The notes under the pieces were generated by a model. That model saw nothing but the letters and a program-made list of their open reading frames with translations. It did not search any database and was not told where the DNA came from. From CAYRIF01 sp964424205 (GTDB lineage: Bacteria > Bacteroidota > Bacteroidia > Cytophagales > Cyclobacteriaceae), in contig CAYRIF010000236.1 in NCBI GenBank assembly GCA_964424205.1, positions 1 through 6,141 on the forward strand: a stretch of DNA of 6,141 nt. The letters are read 5' to 3'. The stretch's first letter is position 1. Each line of letters begins with the position of its first letter. Positions 1 to 5,651 of this stretch are shown here, one piece after another. The position numbers were made by a program, and so were the translations under genes.

Positions 1-61
1 GGAGTTAAAATATCAACCAATTATTGATATGAAGGAAGGTTTGGCGTTAATGGAATACTGA
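1..61 (+). CDS. C-terminal end of a probable NAD-dependent sugar epimerase/dehydratase (partial)
   Basis: Reading the + strand from base 2 gives 19 codons, ELKYQPIIDMKEGLALMEY, and then TGA at 59-61. The gene begins outside the window. The pattern L-x-Y-x-P followed a few residues later by (hydrophobic)-x-E-G-L closely resembles the C-terminal helix of extended short-chain dehydrogenases such as UDP-sugar epimerases and dTDP-glucose dehydratase-like proteins. These usually end in an LGYxP...EEGL stretch a few residues before the stop. The gene converges on the helicase gene, whose stop is 53 bp away, and its own stop codon lies in an inverted repeat. The family assignment is inferred from a very short tail. 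That the tail is coding is also inferred, from its sensible residue pattern and the convergent layout; the complete gene would be needed to confirm both. Confidence 0.45.
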   Translation, partial: ELKYQPIIDMKEGLALMEY

Positions 62-89
62 TACCAATTTAAAATTATAATGGTATCAG
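58..89. terminator. Inverted repeat between convergent genes, possible bidirectional terminator
   Basis: Arms CTGATACCA (58-66) and TGGTATCAG (81-89) are perfect complements, giving a 9-bp stem around a 14-nt A/T-only loop. The left arm contains the TGA stop of the rightward gene, and the right arm ends 25 bp before the stop of the leftward helicase gene. That position suits a shared terminator for two convergent transcripts. Against this, no clear U-tract follows the stem on either strand, and the loop is long. It could instead be a dispersed intergenic repeat that overlaps the gene end. Confidence 0.4.
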
Positions 90-114
90 ACTGAATTCAC
101 ATGAAAATATTTGC

Positions 115-1530
115 TTAAAAAAATCGTTTATCAAAATTCATTAAATATAACTCGTTGGTGGCACGAGTAAGCGCTGTGTAAAGCCACCGTAAATATTCAT
201 GATTTAGCATGTCATCTTTCAAGTACCCTTGGCTTACAAATACTGATTCCCACTGTCCTCCTTGCGACTTATGACACGTCAATGCATAAGCAAATTTCAC
301 TTGTAACGCACTCAAATATTCGTCTGATTTAATCGCTTTATTCCTGTCTTTTCTGGATACAATATCTTCATAATCTAACCGTACACTATCGTAGAGTTTC
401 TTGTTCTCTTCAGTGGTCATGGCAGTAGTATTGGCGTGTAAAGTATCTAGCACCACCTTCGCTTCAAAGGGTAACTGTTGTGGATAATCAATCAATCTAA
501 GTTCCAAAGTTGCAAAACGAAAGCCATGCATGTCTTCAAAATTTTTAATTTTCATCACCTCAACAAAGTCTCCATTGGCGATGAACCCTGCCGGAGAATC
601 ATCTTCCAATACTGTATAGTTGTTCCGTACTACCATCAGGTAATCTCCCGCTTCAATCTCATTTTCGTAAAACATAATACTCCGTCTGATGTACTCATTG
701 TACTGCACCGCTTCTCTGTTGGACCGGCAAATGATGATTGTATTTTCAATGCCAAATTTATCGTAAGCATATCTGAGACCATCTTCCATTTTTTCGGCGG
801 TCATCTTAAAAATATCAGAGAAGCCTCTGGTCTTAAATCGGATGGCAGTTGTCTTATGTCGTATTTGTTCCCTAATATTTGTAGCATTAAACAAAATACC
901 TGAACCCTCCTGCTGCCGCATCACTTGTGTAAATTCAACCTCCTGAATGTCTAATTTATAATCTGCTAGCAATCTATCAATCTGCAATGCAGGGCTATCC
1001 TCCTGCCCTACAGGTGGCAATTGGGCATTGTCGCCTATCAGTATCAGCCTGTTAGATTTGTTTTCAAAAACATAACTTATCAAATCATCCAAAAGACTTG
1101 CAGAACCAAATTCAGAGCGGTCGGATAACATAGAAACTTCATCCACAATGAAGATGGTCTTTTTGTAATAGTTTTTATTTTTTGAAAAAACTAGTTTATC
1201 GCTTCCTCGTTCGCTTTTTAGCTTATAGATAATCTTATGAATAGTGAACGCTTTCCGTTCGGCATATTGTGCCATTACCTTCGAAGCCCTGCCTGTTGGG
1301 GCAAGTAACAGTGACTTATAATCATAGTACTTCAGCACTTTCACAAGCGAGCTTACCACCGAAGTTTTACCCGTGCCTGCATATCCCTTAATCATCAATG
1401 CCTTTCGCTCCTGATCATTATTTAGAATAAAATCATCCATCATTAAAAACAACTTCAGCTGATCCCCTGTAGGCTCATGGGGAAACTTACTTTTTAATGC
1501 TAAGGATGGTTTAAGTAGGTGTTTGTTCAA
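115..1530 (-). CDS. Dda/RecD-like superfamily 1 DNA helicase (AAA family ATPase)
   Basis: This 471-residue protein carries the full SF1B helicase motif set in order. They are Walker A GYAGTGKT (49-56, catalytic K55), motif Ia APTGRAS (77-83), Walker B with FIVDEVSM (127-134, D130/E131), motif III IGDNAQLPPVG (165-175), VMRQ (203-206), motif V around TCHKSQGGQW (418-427) and motif VI YTALTRAT (451-458). The last two form the UvrD_C_2-type C-terminal region. The length is close to phage T4 Dda and lacks the long N-terminal region of RecD2, so it probably unwinds DNA 5' to 3' on its own in replication or repair; that role is inferred from the family. The start is TTG at 1530. The frame is open further upstream but has no ATG there before an in-frame stop, and the first ATG (residue 30) would remove the conserved FPHEPT segment (16-21). 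No Shine-Dalgarno is visible. The precise cellular role is unknown. Confidence 0.9.
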   Translation of the reverse strand: MNKHLLKPSLALKSKFPHEPTGDQLKLFLMMDDFILNNDQERKALMIKGYAGTGKTSVVSSLVKVLKYYDYKSLLLAPTGRASKVMAQYAERKAFTIHKIIYKLKSERGSDKLVFSKNKNYYKKTIFIVDEVSMLSDRSEFGSASLLDDLISYVFENKSNRLILIGDNAQLPPVGQEDSPALQIDRLLADYKLDIQEVEFTQVMRQQEGSGILFNATNIREQIRHKTTAIRFKTRGFSDIFKMTAEKMEDGLRYAYDKFGIENTIIICRSNREAVQYNEYIRRSIMFYENEIEAGDYLMVVRNNYTVLEDDSPAGFIANGDFVEVMKIKNFEDMHGFRFATLELRLIDYPQQLPFEAKVVLDTLHANTTAMTTEENKKLYDSVRLDYEDIVSRKDRNKAIKSDEYLSALQVKFAYALTCHKSQGGQWESVFVSQGYLKDDMLNHEYLRWLYTALTRATNELYLMNFDKRFF

Positions 1531-1581
1531 GTTTGTATTTAATTTCTGATTTCTAGTTGATGATTTTTAATTTCTATCCTC

Positions 1582-1614
1582 GTGTTCTCAGTGGTCTATG
1601 TCCTCACAGAACAC
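1582..1614. repeat. Imperfect hairpin containing a degenerate copy of the 19-bp palindrome
   Basis: Arms GTGTTCT (1582-1588) and AGAACAC (1608-1614) are exact complements. A further GTG/CAC pairing (1591-1593 with 1605-1607) is possible across a 2-nt bulge. The inner part, ggtctatgtcctcacagaac at 1593-1612, aligns with the reverse orientation of the perfect palindrome at 1685 and 3666, with two substitutions and one inserted base. It is therefore probably a decayed or divergent family member. It lies about 50 bp upstream of the helicase start and could affect that transcript's leader. The rest of the 187-bp gap (1531-1717) is A/T-rich, and I see no exact -7 promoter box for the helicase gene in it. 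Confidence 0.4.
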
Positions 1615-1684
1615 TTCAAATAATACTAAGCTTCATTTTAAATCTTAAATTTACATCATAAGCACCTATATAAAGTAACTTCTC

Positions 1685-1703
1685 GGTCTGTGAGACACAG
1701 ACC
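1685..1703. repeat. 19-bp palindromic element, copy 1
   Basis: GGTCTGTGAGACACAGACC has perfect 8-bp arms (GGTCTGTG/CACAGACC) around a 3-nt AGA centre. It sits 14 bp beyond the stop codon of the OmpA-family gene. In the direction of that gene the stem is followed by GAGAAGTTAC, and on the other strand by ATGGGACATG, so there is no U-tract either way. The same 19 bases recur in the same orientation just upstream of the OmpA-family gene. A role in transcript 3'-end stability, protein binding or as a REP-like dispersed repeat is possible but not shown. Confidence 0.75.
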
Positions 1704-1717
1704 ATGGGACATGGAAA

Positions 1718-3646
1718 TCACAAAATAGTAAACTCTATCCTTCTATTCTTCTGCTTATTTTCATCCGTATCATTTTCAGCAATAGGCTTTTCTTGCCCAA
1801 ATCCTCTATATTTCAAACGATTTGCTGCGACCCCTATCCCCACTAAATATTCATAGACAGATTTAGCTCTATTAACAGACAACTTTTTATTATGTACTTC
1901 AGAACCCGTATTGTCAGTATGTCCACCAATTCCTATGTTGACACTAGGATTTTCATTCAAAAATGATTTTATATGTTCCAGTTCAGTTTTCGATTTCTTT
2001 ATGACCTCGTACTTGTCCACATCAAAAAATATATTATTTAGTACAGTTGCTTTTCCTTTTTTTATTGGTTCCAAATAAATATCAATTTTGATAGGTTTCA
2101 AGTCCTTGGTTTCTTGATAATCAAACGAAAGGCTATGAAATAAATATCCTTTTTTGTTTATATAAAGTGCATACGCTGCACCTTGCGTCAGCACCATCAA
2201 GTATTCCCCAGAAATATTATCGGCTTCTACTTCTAGTTTTAATTTATCTGCTTGCAAATCAAATAATTGGATTTTTGCACCAATCAAAACTCCTGTTTCT
2301 TTGTCAAACACCCTTCCCGACACATAATTGCTCCTGTTTTTTACTTGAGCCTCTTCTGGAATATCAAATTCGTACAAAGCACTTTTCACCCGATTCTTGG
2401 TATTCATATTTTCATTAGCGTAATACCCCTTTTTGCCATCCGCTGTTACAAAAAGAGATACTTGATCTTCAAAAGTATTTATCGGATAGCCCAAATTTTT
2501 CGGGTCACTCCAGGATTTTTCTTCAAGTTCTGATTTGAAAATATCAAAATTTCCAAATCCAAGATGTCCATTCGAACCAAAGTACAGGGTTTCACCATTG
2601 GCATGCATAAATGGAGACACTTCATCGTCTTCGGTATTAATGGGCGCGCCTAAATTCTTAGGCGCAGACCATTCTTTTTCTTTTAATTCGCTCACATAGA
2701 TATCTCTTCTACCAAGCCCCCCTCTTCTATCTGAAACAAAATATAACTTTCTACCATCAGCAGAAAGTGATGGCTGAGACTCCCAAGCCCTGCTATTAAT
2801 ATTGGGGCCTAAATTTTCCGGCTTTGTCCACTCCTCTCCTTTTTTGTAACTAACAAACAAATCGCAACTGCCATACCCCTTTCGTCCAAGGCACGAAGTA
2901 AAAATTATGGTTCTTCCATCGGCAGAAATAGTTGCTGTTCCTTCGTTGTTTCTAGTATTTATATTTTCAGAAATCGTTACAGGTTCCGACCATTTTCCAT
3001 CATTGTCTTTGGTGCATATGTATAAGTCTTCATCAGAATTTGGAGAAAGATTTACTCTTCCTGTAAAGACCAACGAATTTCCATCAGCAGTCAGCACAGG
3101 AAAATACTGTAAGACTAGTTTATTGACTTGTTCCGGCAATGGAACAGGTTTAAAAGGCAATGGGTTATTGATGTTTTTCTTGGTATAAATAATACTAGAT
3201 AGCATCCTGTTAGCTTTTTTGGACTTCTCGGGGTCTTTTATTGCAAAGTTTCTATACTTCGATAGTAACTCTTCCGCAATCCCATACTGCCCTTTACTCA
3301 CTTCAATTTCCGCTAGGTTCAAATAGGCATCCGAAAATTTTTTGTCGTTGGGGCTTTTACTAACAATAAACTCATACGCTACCTTGGCTTCCTTATTTTG
3401 CCCAATTCTTTTCCTAATATTAGCCAATCTTAGATGTGCTTCTAGAAAATTCTCATCTTTTTCAATGGCATTATTGAGTAGATTAATAGCCTCGTGATAT
3501 TGCCGACGTACCATGAACATTTCTGATTCTTGATAAAAGGCAATTGCTTTTTTTGATTTTGTAGTAAAAGAATTTTCTTTTTTTTGGGAAAAACCACTAA
3601 GTGCTCCTATAAAAAGAACGGTAATCAAAACTGCTATTTTTTTCAT
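1718..3646 (-). CDS. OmpA-family envelope protein with TPR and PD40 propeller repeats
   Basis: This 642-residue secreted envelope protein has a clear layout. Residues 1-20 are a signal peptide (two Lys, hydrophobic core, cleavage likely after GFS). About 33-134 are TPR-type helices. About 180-410 hold five PD40 (WD40-like) repeats, whose turns (TADG 186, SADG 241, SADG 295, HANG 348, TADG 401) recur every 53-55 residues, with W-(S/T)-x-P strands between them. About 441-526 resemble a carboxypeptidase-regulatory beta domain. About 537-642 are the OmpA C-terminal domain, with HTDNTG (576-581), LSxxRA (589-594, D578 and R593 being the expected peptidoglycan contacts) and NRRIEF at the end. Such proteins in Bacteroidota anchor non-covalently to peptidoglycan; some are linked to type IX secretion or gliding, but nothing here proves that. 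C252 and C261 could form a disulfide. The ATG start fits the signal peptide. Identical palindromes flank the gene. Confidence 0.92.
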   Translation of the reverse strand: MKKIAVLITVLFIGALSGFSQKKENSFTTKSKKAIAFYQESEMFMVRRQYHEAINLLNNAIEKDENFLEAHLRLANIRKRIGQNKEAKVAYEFIVSKSPNDKKFSDAYLNLAEIEVSKGQYGIAEELLSKYRNFAIKDPEKSKKANRMLSSIIYTKKNINNPLPFKPVPLPEQVNKLVLQYFPVLTADGNSLVFTGRVNLSPNSDEDLYICTKDNDGKWSEPVTISENINTRNNEGTATISADGRTIIFTSCLGRKGYGSCDLFVSYKKGEEWTKPENLGPNINSRAWESQPSLSADGRKLYFVSDRRGGLGRRDIYVSELKEKEWSAPKNLGAPINTEDDEVSPFMHANGETLYFGSNGHLGFGNFDIFKSELEEKSWSDPKNLGYPINTFEDQVSLFVTADGKKGYYANENMNTKNRVKSALYEFDIPEEAQVKNRSNYVSGRVFDKETGVLIGAKIQLFDLQADKLKLEVEADNISGEYLMVLTQGAAYALYINKKGYLFHSLSFDYQETKDLKPIKIDIYLEPIKKGKATVLNNIFFDVDKYEVIKKSKTELEHIKSFLNENPSVNIGIGGHTDNTGSEVHNKKLSVNRAKSVYEYLVGIGVAANRLKYRGFGQEKPIAENDTDENKQKNRRIEFTIL

Positions 3647-3663
3647 TCACATATTATTTTTTT

Positions 3664-3686
3664 TTGGTCTGTGAGACACAGACCAA
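3664..3686. repeat. 19-bp palindromic element, copy 2, with extended stem
   Basis: The core at 3666-3684 is identical, base for base and in orientation, to the element at 1685-1703. Here two more pairs (TT/AA) extend the stem to 10 bp, 3664-3673 with 3677-3686. It lies between the queE stop and the OmpA-family start, 17 bp before that ATG. In the leftward transcript the stem is followed by a run of nine or more A, not U, so it is not an intrinsic terminator for queE. As part of the OmpA-family leader it would form a hairpin directly upstream of an A-rich ribosome-access region, where it could influence translation or mRNA stability; that effect is inference. Confidence 0.75.
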
Positions 3687-3739
3687 GGATGAAGACGTAA
3701 TCTCTTTTATTATCATCATTTTTCAAGCAAAATATAAGC

Positions 3740-3747
3740 CAAAGTTA
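3740..3747 (-). promoter_or_regulatory. Candidate Bacteroidota -7 box upstream of the OmpA-family gene
   Basis: The minus strand reads TAACTTTG, an exact match to the TAnnTTTG -7 consensus of Bacteroidota sigma factors, and it overlaps the queE stop codon. Initiation shortly downstream would give a leader of roughly 85 nt containing the palindrome at 3664-3686. A TTTG lies only 9 nt further upstream (3757-3760), too close to serve as a normal -33 element, so support rests on the single box, which could occur by chance. Confidence 0.25.
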
Positions 3748-4377
3748 TCGCACATTCAAATATTTATGCACCTGCATGGAGATTTGCCATTGGGGGTTCG
3801 CTTTTACATAGTCTATAATGGAAGGCAACATTTCCTCTATTTTTGACCATTCAGGCTGTAAATACAATCTACAACTATCATTAACTATTTCAGCAAACTC
3901 CTCCGCCCACTTAAAATCATTGTGATTATAAATTACAATTTTAAGCTCATCCGTCTTGTCATAAATTTCAGGCAATGGTGCTTTGAATTTTTTAGGCGAA
4001 AAGGTAATCCAATCCCAAGTTCCACTTAACGGGTGAGCACCAGAGGTTTCCAAATGTGTTCGAAAATTATGTTCATGGAGCTGTTGGGTTAAGTTAGTAA
4101 GGTCATGCATCAATGGCTCCCCTCCTGTAACAATGACTATCCTTGAATCAAATTCAGCAGCAGTGGCTACCATTTCTTCAACGCTTTTCACTAGAGAATC
4201 CGCTTCATCCCACGACTCTTTCACATCGCACCAATGACACCCTACATCACAGCCAGCTAGTCGAATAAAATAGGCAGCTTTTCCTTGGTGATAGCCTTCT
4301 CCTTGAATCGAATAAAATGCCTCCGTCAAAGGTAGTTTATCTGTATGGACTAATGGCTCTATTTGTTTCTCTTTCAT
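3745..4377 (-). CDS. queE: 7-carboxy-7-deazaguanine synthase (radical SAM)
   Basis: QueE converts 6-carboxy-5,6,7,8-tetrahydropterin to 7-carboxy-7-deazaguanine, using S-adenosylmethionine and a [4Fe-4S] cluster. This is a cytosolic step on the way to preQ0 and the queuosine modification of tRNA. The 210-residue sequence has the family's FYSIQGEGYHQG opening (21-32) and a cluster motif of canonical C-x3-C-x2-C form (C43, C47, C50, within AGCDVGCHWCD), rather than the longer loop seen in some QueE proteins. It also has GGEP (85-88), LETSG (109-113), the FSPK segment (126-129), LQPEW (173-177) and a C-terminal MQVHKYLNVR. Length and ends are normal for the family. It starts 42 bp after folD with no promoter box between them, so it is probably co-transcribed with folD. 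No other queuosine gene (queD, queC, queF) is in view. Confidence 0.93.
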   Translation of the reverse strand: MKEKQIEPLVHTDKLPLTEAFYSIQGEGYHQGKAAYFIRLAGCDVGCHWCDVKESWDEADSLVKSVEEMVATAAEFDSRIVIVTGGEPLMHDLTNLTQQLHEHNFRTHLETSGAHPLSGTWDWITFSPKKFKAPLPEIYDKTDELKIVIYNHNDFKWAEEFAEIVNDSCRLYLQPEWSKIEEMLPSIIDYVKANPQWQISMQVHKYLNVR

Positions 4378-4419
4378 ATAAATTTTTGATGGAGCGGGTA
4401 ATTGAACCGCTAATTATTA

Positions 4420-5298
4420 CTATTTTTTCATTTCAGTTGCCAGCAATGTATTATGCAATAAGGATGCAATCGTCATTGGTCCAACACCGCCCGGCACCGG
4501 AGTGATATAACTTGCTTTTGCTGCAACCTCCTCAAATTTCACATCCCCTCTCAGTCTAAAACCGCTCTTTCGTTCGGGAGCAACAACGCGATGAATACCC
4601 ACATCAATCACCACCGCTCCCGCTTTGACCATATCAGCCGTTACAAATTCTGCCTTGCCAATAGCCACTATCAAAATATCAGCACGTCTAGTTACTGCTG
4701 CTAAATTCTGCGTTCTGCTATGCGCCAATGTTACCGTACTGTTTCCAGGGTACGCTTTCCTTGACATCAAAACACTTGCTGGCGTTCCCACCGTATGACT
4801 TCTTCCTAAAACAACACAATTTTTACCTTCCGTTTCTATGCCATACTTTTCCAGTAAAAGCATAATTCCTTTGGGTGTTGCTGGTAGTAAGGTTGGTAAA
4901 TCCAATAGCATTTTTCCTACATTTTCAGGGTGAAAACCATCCACATCCTTTGCTGGGGAAATTGCATTTACAACTTTTTGCTCATCTATATGATTTGGTA
5001 GTGGCACCTGTACAATGAATCCATCAATCACATCATCACTATTGAGGTCTGCCACCTTTTGCAGAAGTGCTGCTTCCGTGGTATTTTTTGGCAAATGTAT
5101 AAGTGTAGAGCCAAAACCTACTTTCTCGCACGCCTTCACTTTGGCATTTACATAGGTTAAACTTGCGCCATCATCTCCCACCAATACCGCTGCGAGATGC
5201 GGTGCTTTTTTGCCTTGCCTTTTGATTTTAGTGACTTCAGTAGCTATCTCCTCCAAAATATCATTTGAGGTTTTTCGCCCATCAATTAGTTCCGCCAT
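4420..5298 (-). CDS. folD: Bifunctional methylenetetrahydrofolate dehydrogenase/cyclohydrolase
   Basis: FolD interconverts 5,10-methylene-, 5,10-methenyl- and 10-formyl-tetrahydrofolate with NAD(P), supplying one-carbon units for purine, formyl-methionine and thymidylate synthesis in the cytosol. The 292-residue sequence is full length. Catalytic Y49 and K53 sit in the YVxxK segment (49-53), followed by QVPLP (97-101), the DVDGFHP loop (118-124) and PATPKGI (139-145). The dinucleotide-binding fold contains GRSHTVGTP (165-173), ADILIVAIGK (206-215) and VIDVGIHR (230-237), and the C-terminal signature is PVPGGVGPMT (267-276). PATP replaces the PCTP found in many homologues; the Cys is not essential as far as I know, so activity is expected. 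The ATG at 5298 gives the usual MAELIDGRK start. The leader is A/T-rich with no Shine-Dalgarno. queE follows by 42 bp. Confidence 0.96.
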   Translation of the reverse strand: MAELIDGRKTSNDILEEIATEVTKIKRQGKKAPHLAAVLVGDDGASLTYVNAKVKACEKVGFGSTLIHLPKNTTEAALLQKVADLNSDDVIDGFIVQVPLPNHIDEQKVVNAISPAKDVDGFHPENVGKMLLDLPTLLPATPKGIMLLLEKYGIETEGKNCVVLGRSHTVGTPASVLMSRKAYPGNSTVTLAHSRTQNLAAVTRRADILIVAIGKAEFVTADMVKAGAVVIDVGIHRVVAPERKSGFRLRGDVKFEEVAAKASYITPVPGGVGPMTIASLLHNTLLATEMKK

Positions 5299-5325
5299 TG
5301 TGATATGATTTTACTATTTTTATTG

Positions 5326-5333
5326 CAAAAATA
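5326..5333 (-). promoter_or_regulatory. Candidate -7 box for folD-queE
   Basis: The minus strand reads TATTTTTG, an exact match to the Bacteroidota TAnnTTTG -7 element. Its right-hand edge in the leftward direction is 27 bp before the folD ATG, giving a short leader of about 20 nt, which is reasonable. The only nearby TTTG (5341-5344) is 7 nt upstream, not the roughly 20 nt expected for a -33 element. The surrounding sequence is very A/T-rich, so chance matches are likely. Confidence 0.35.
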
Positions 5334-5476
5334 ATATAATCAAATGGATTTTTTAGTTTTTCCTTCACCCTATTAAACTGAGAAGAAAGGGGGGATTTCT
5401 TCCTTATCAATAATCTAAAAAAATAGTACCTACATAATCTCTGAGGTGATGCTTTGTATATTCATTTGTTGCTTCG

Positions 5477-5496
5477 AAATAAAACAACGACGTTGT
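5477..5496 (-). terminator. Weak terminator-like hairpin downstream of the Asp-box gene
   Basis: On the minus strand ACAAC-GTC-GTTGT (plus coordinates 5496 to 5484) forms a 5-bp stem with a 3-nt loop and is followed directly by TTTATTT. The orientation suits the leftward Asp-box gene, whose stop is about 155 bp upstream. The stem is short and contains only two G-C pairs, so termination would be weak at best. Confidence 0.25.
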
Positions 5497-5651
5497 GCTT
5501 CGTGTATTACGTTAATCGTCATTATATGTTTTTTCTCACCATTTTTTAATACAATTCTAATCTTAACATAATATATTAAACACTTGCATACTAAATGACA
5601 AAAACAACTGCAACACATTGACATTCGAGAGATTATTGTTTTCAGCAGCTC

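Larger units (their letters stand above)
5299..5651. other. 353-bp A/T-rich intergenic region
   Basis: No convincing gene is present between the Asp-box gene and folD. A 64-codon minus-strand reading frame (5430-5624) has an ATG, but its Cys-rich start, lack of recognisable domain and A/T-driven composition argue against it. The region holds the candidate folD -7 box near its left end and two small inverted repeats. One is GAAGAAA (5382-5388) with TTTCTTC (5396-5402) around a GGGGGGA loop. The other is the palindrome at 5484-5496. No tRNA, riboswitch or repeat-array pattern was seen. Confidence 0.6.

Noticed and set aside
3664..3846. Plus-strand reading frames opposite the queE and OmpA-family genes, including 478-903, 2167-2533, 2907-3188 and 4317-4505
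   Set aside because: They lie opposite or across the ends of well-supported minus-strand genes, encode no recognisable motifs and look like shadow frames.
4388..4412. A tRNA 3'-end-like string (GGTTCAATTACC then CGCTCCA) on the minus strand between folD and queE
   Set aside because: The T-arm would need a 9-nt loop or a mismatched stem, the acceptor strand is missing, and the gap is only 42 bp, too short for a tRNA. The 5-bp inverted repeat (4393-4397 with 4407-4411) has no U-tract, so it was not called a terminator either.
4378..4419. A preQ1 riboswitch upstream of queE
   Set aside because: The gap is only 42 bp, and no preQ1-type pseudoknot with a C-rich loop and A-rich tail could be made out.
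5382..5402. GAAGAAA/TTTCTTC inverted repeat around a six-G loop, considered as a terminator or a phase-variable tract
   Set aside because: There is no U-tract on the minus strand after the stem and it lies about 250 bp beyond the nearest upstream stop. A six-base homopolymer in a non-coding region is too short to argue for phase variation.
5430..5624. A 64-codon minus-strand reading frame with a Cys-rich N-terminus in the 353-bp gap
   Set aside because: It has no recognisable motif beyond scattered Cys, no ribosome-access signal and A/T-driven codon content, and it overlaps a terminator-like hairpin. Small-protein status would need conservation evidence.
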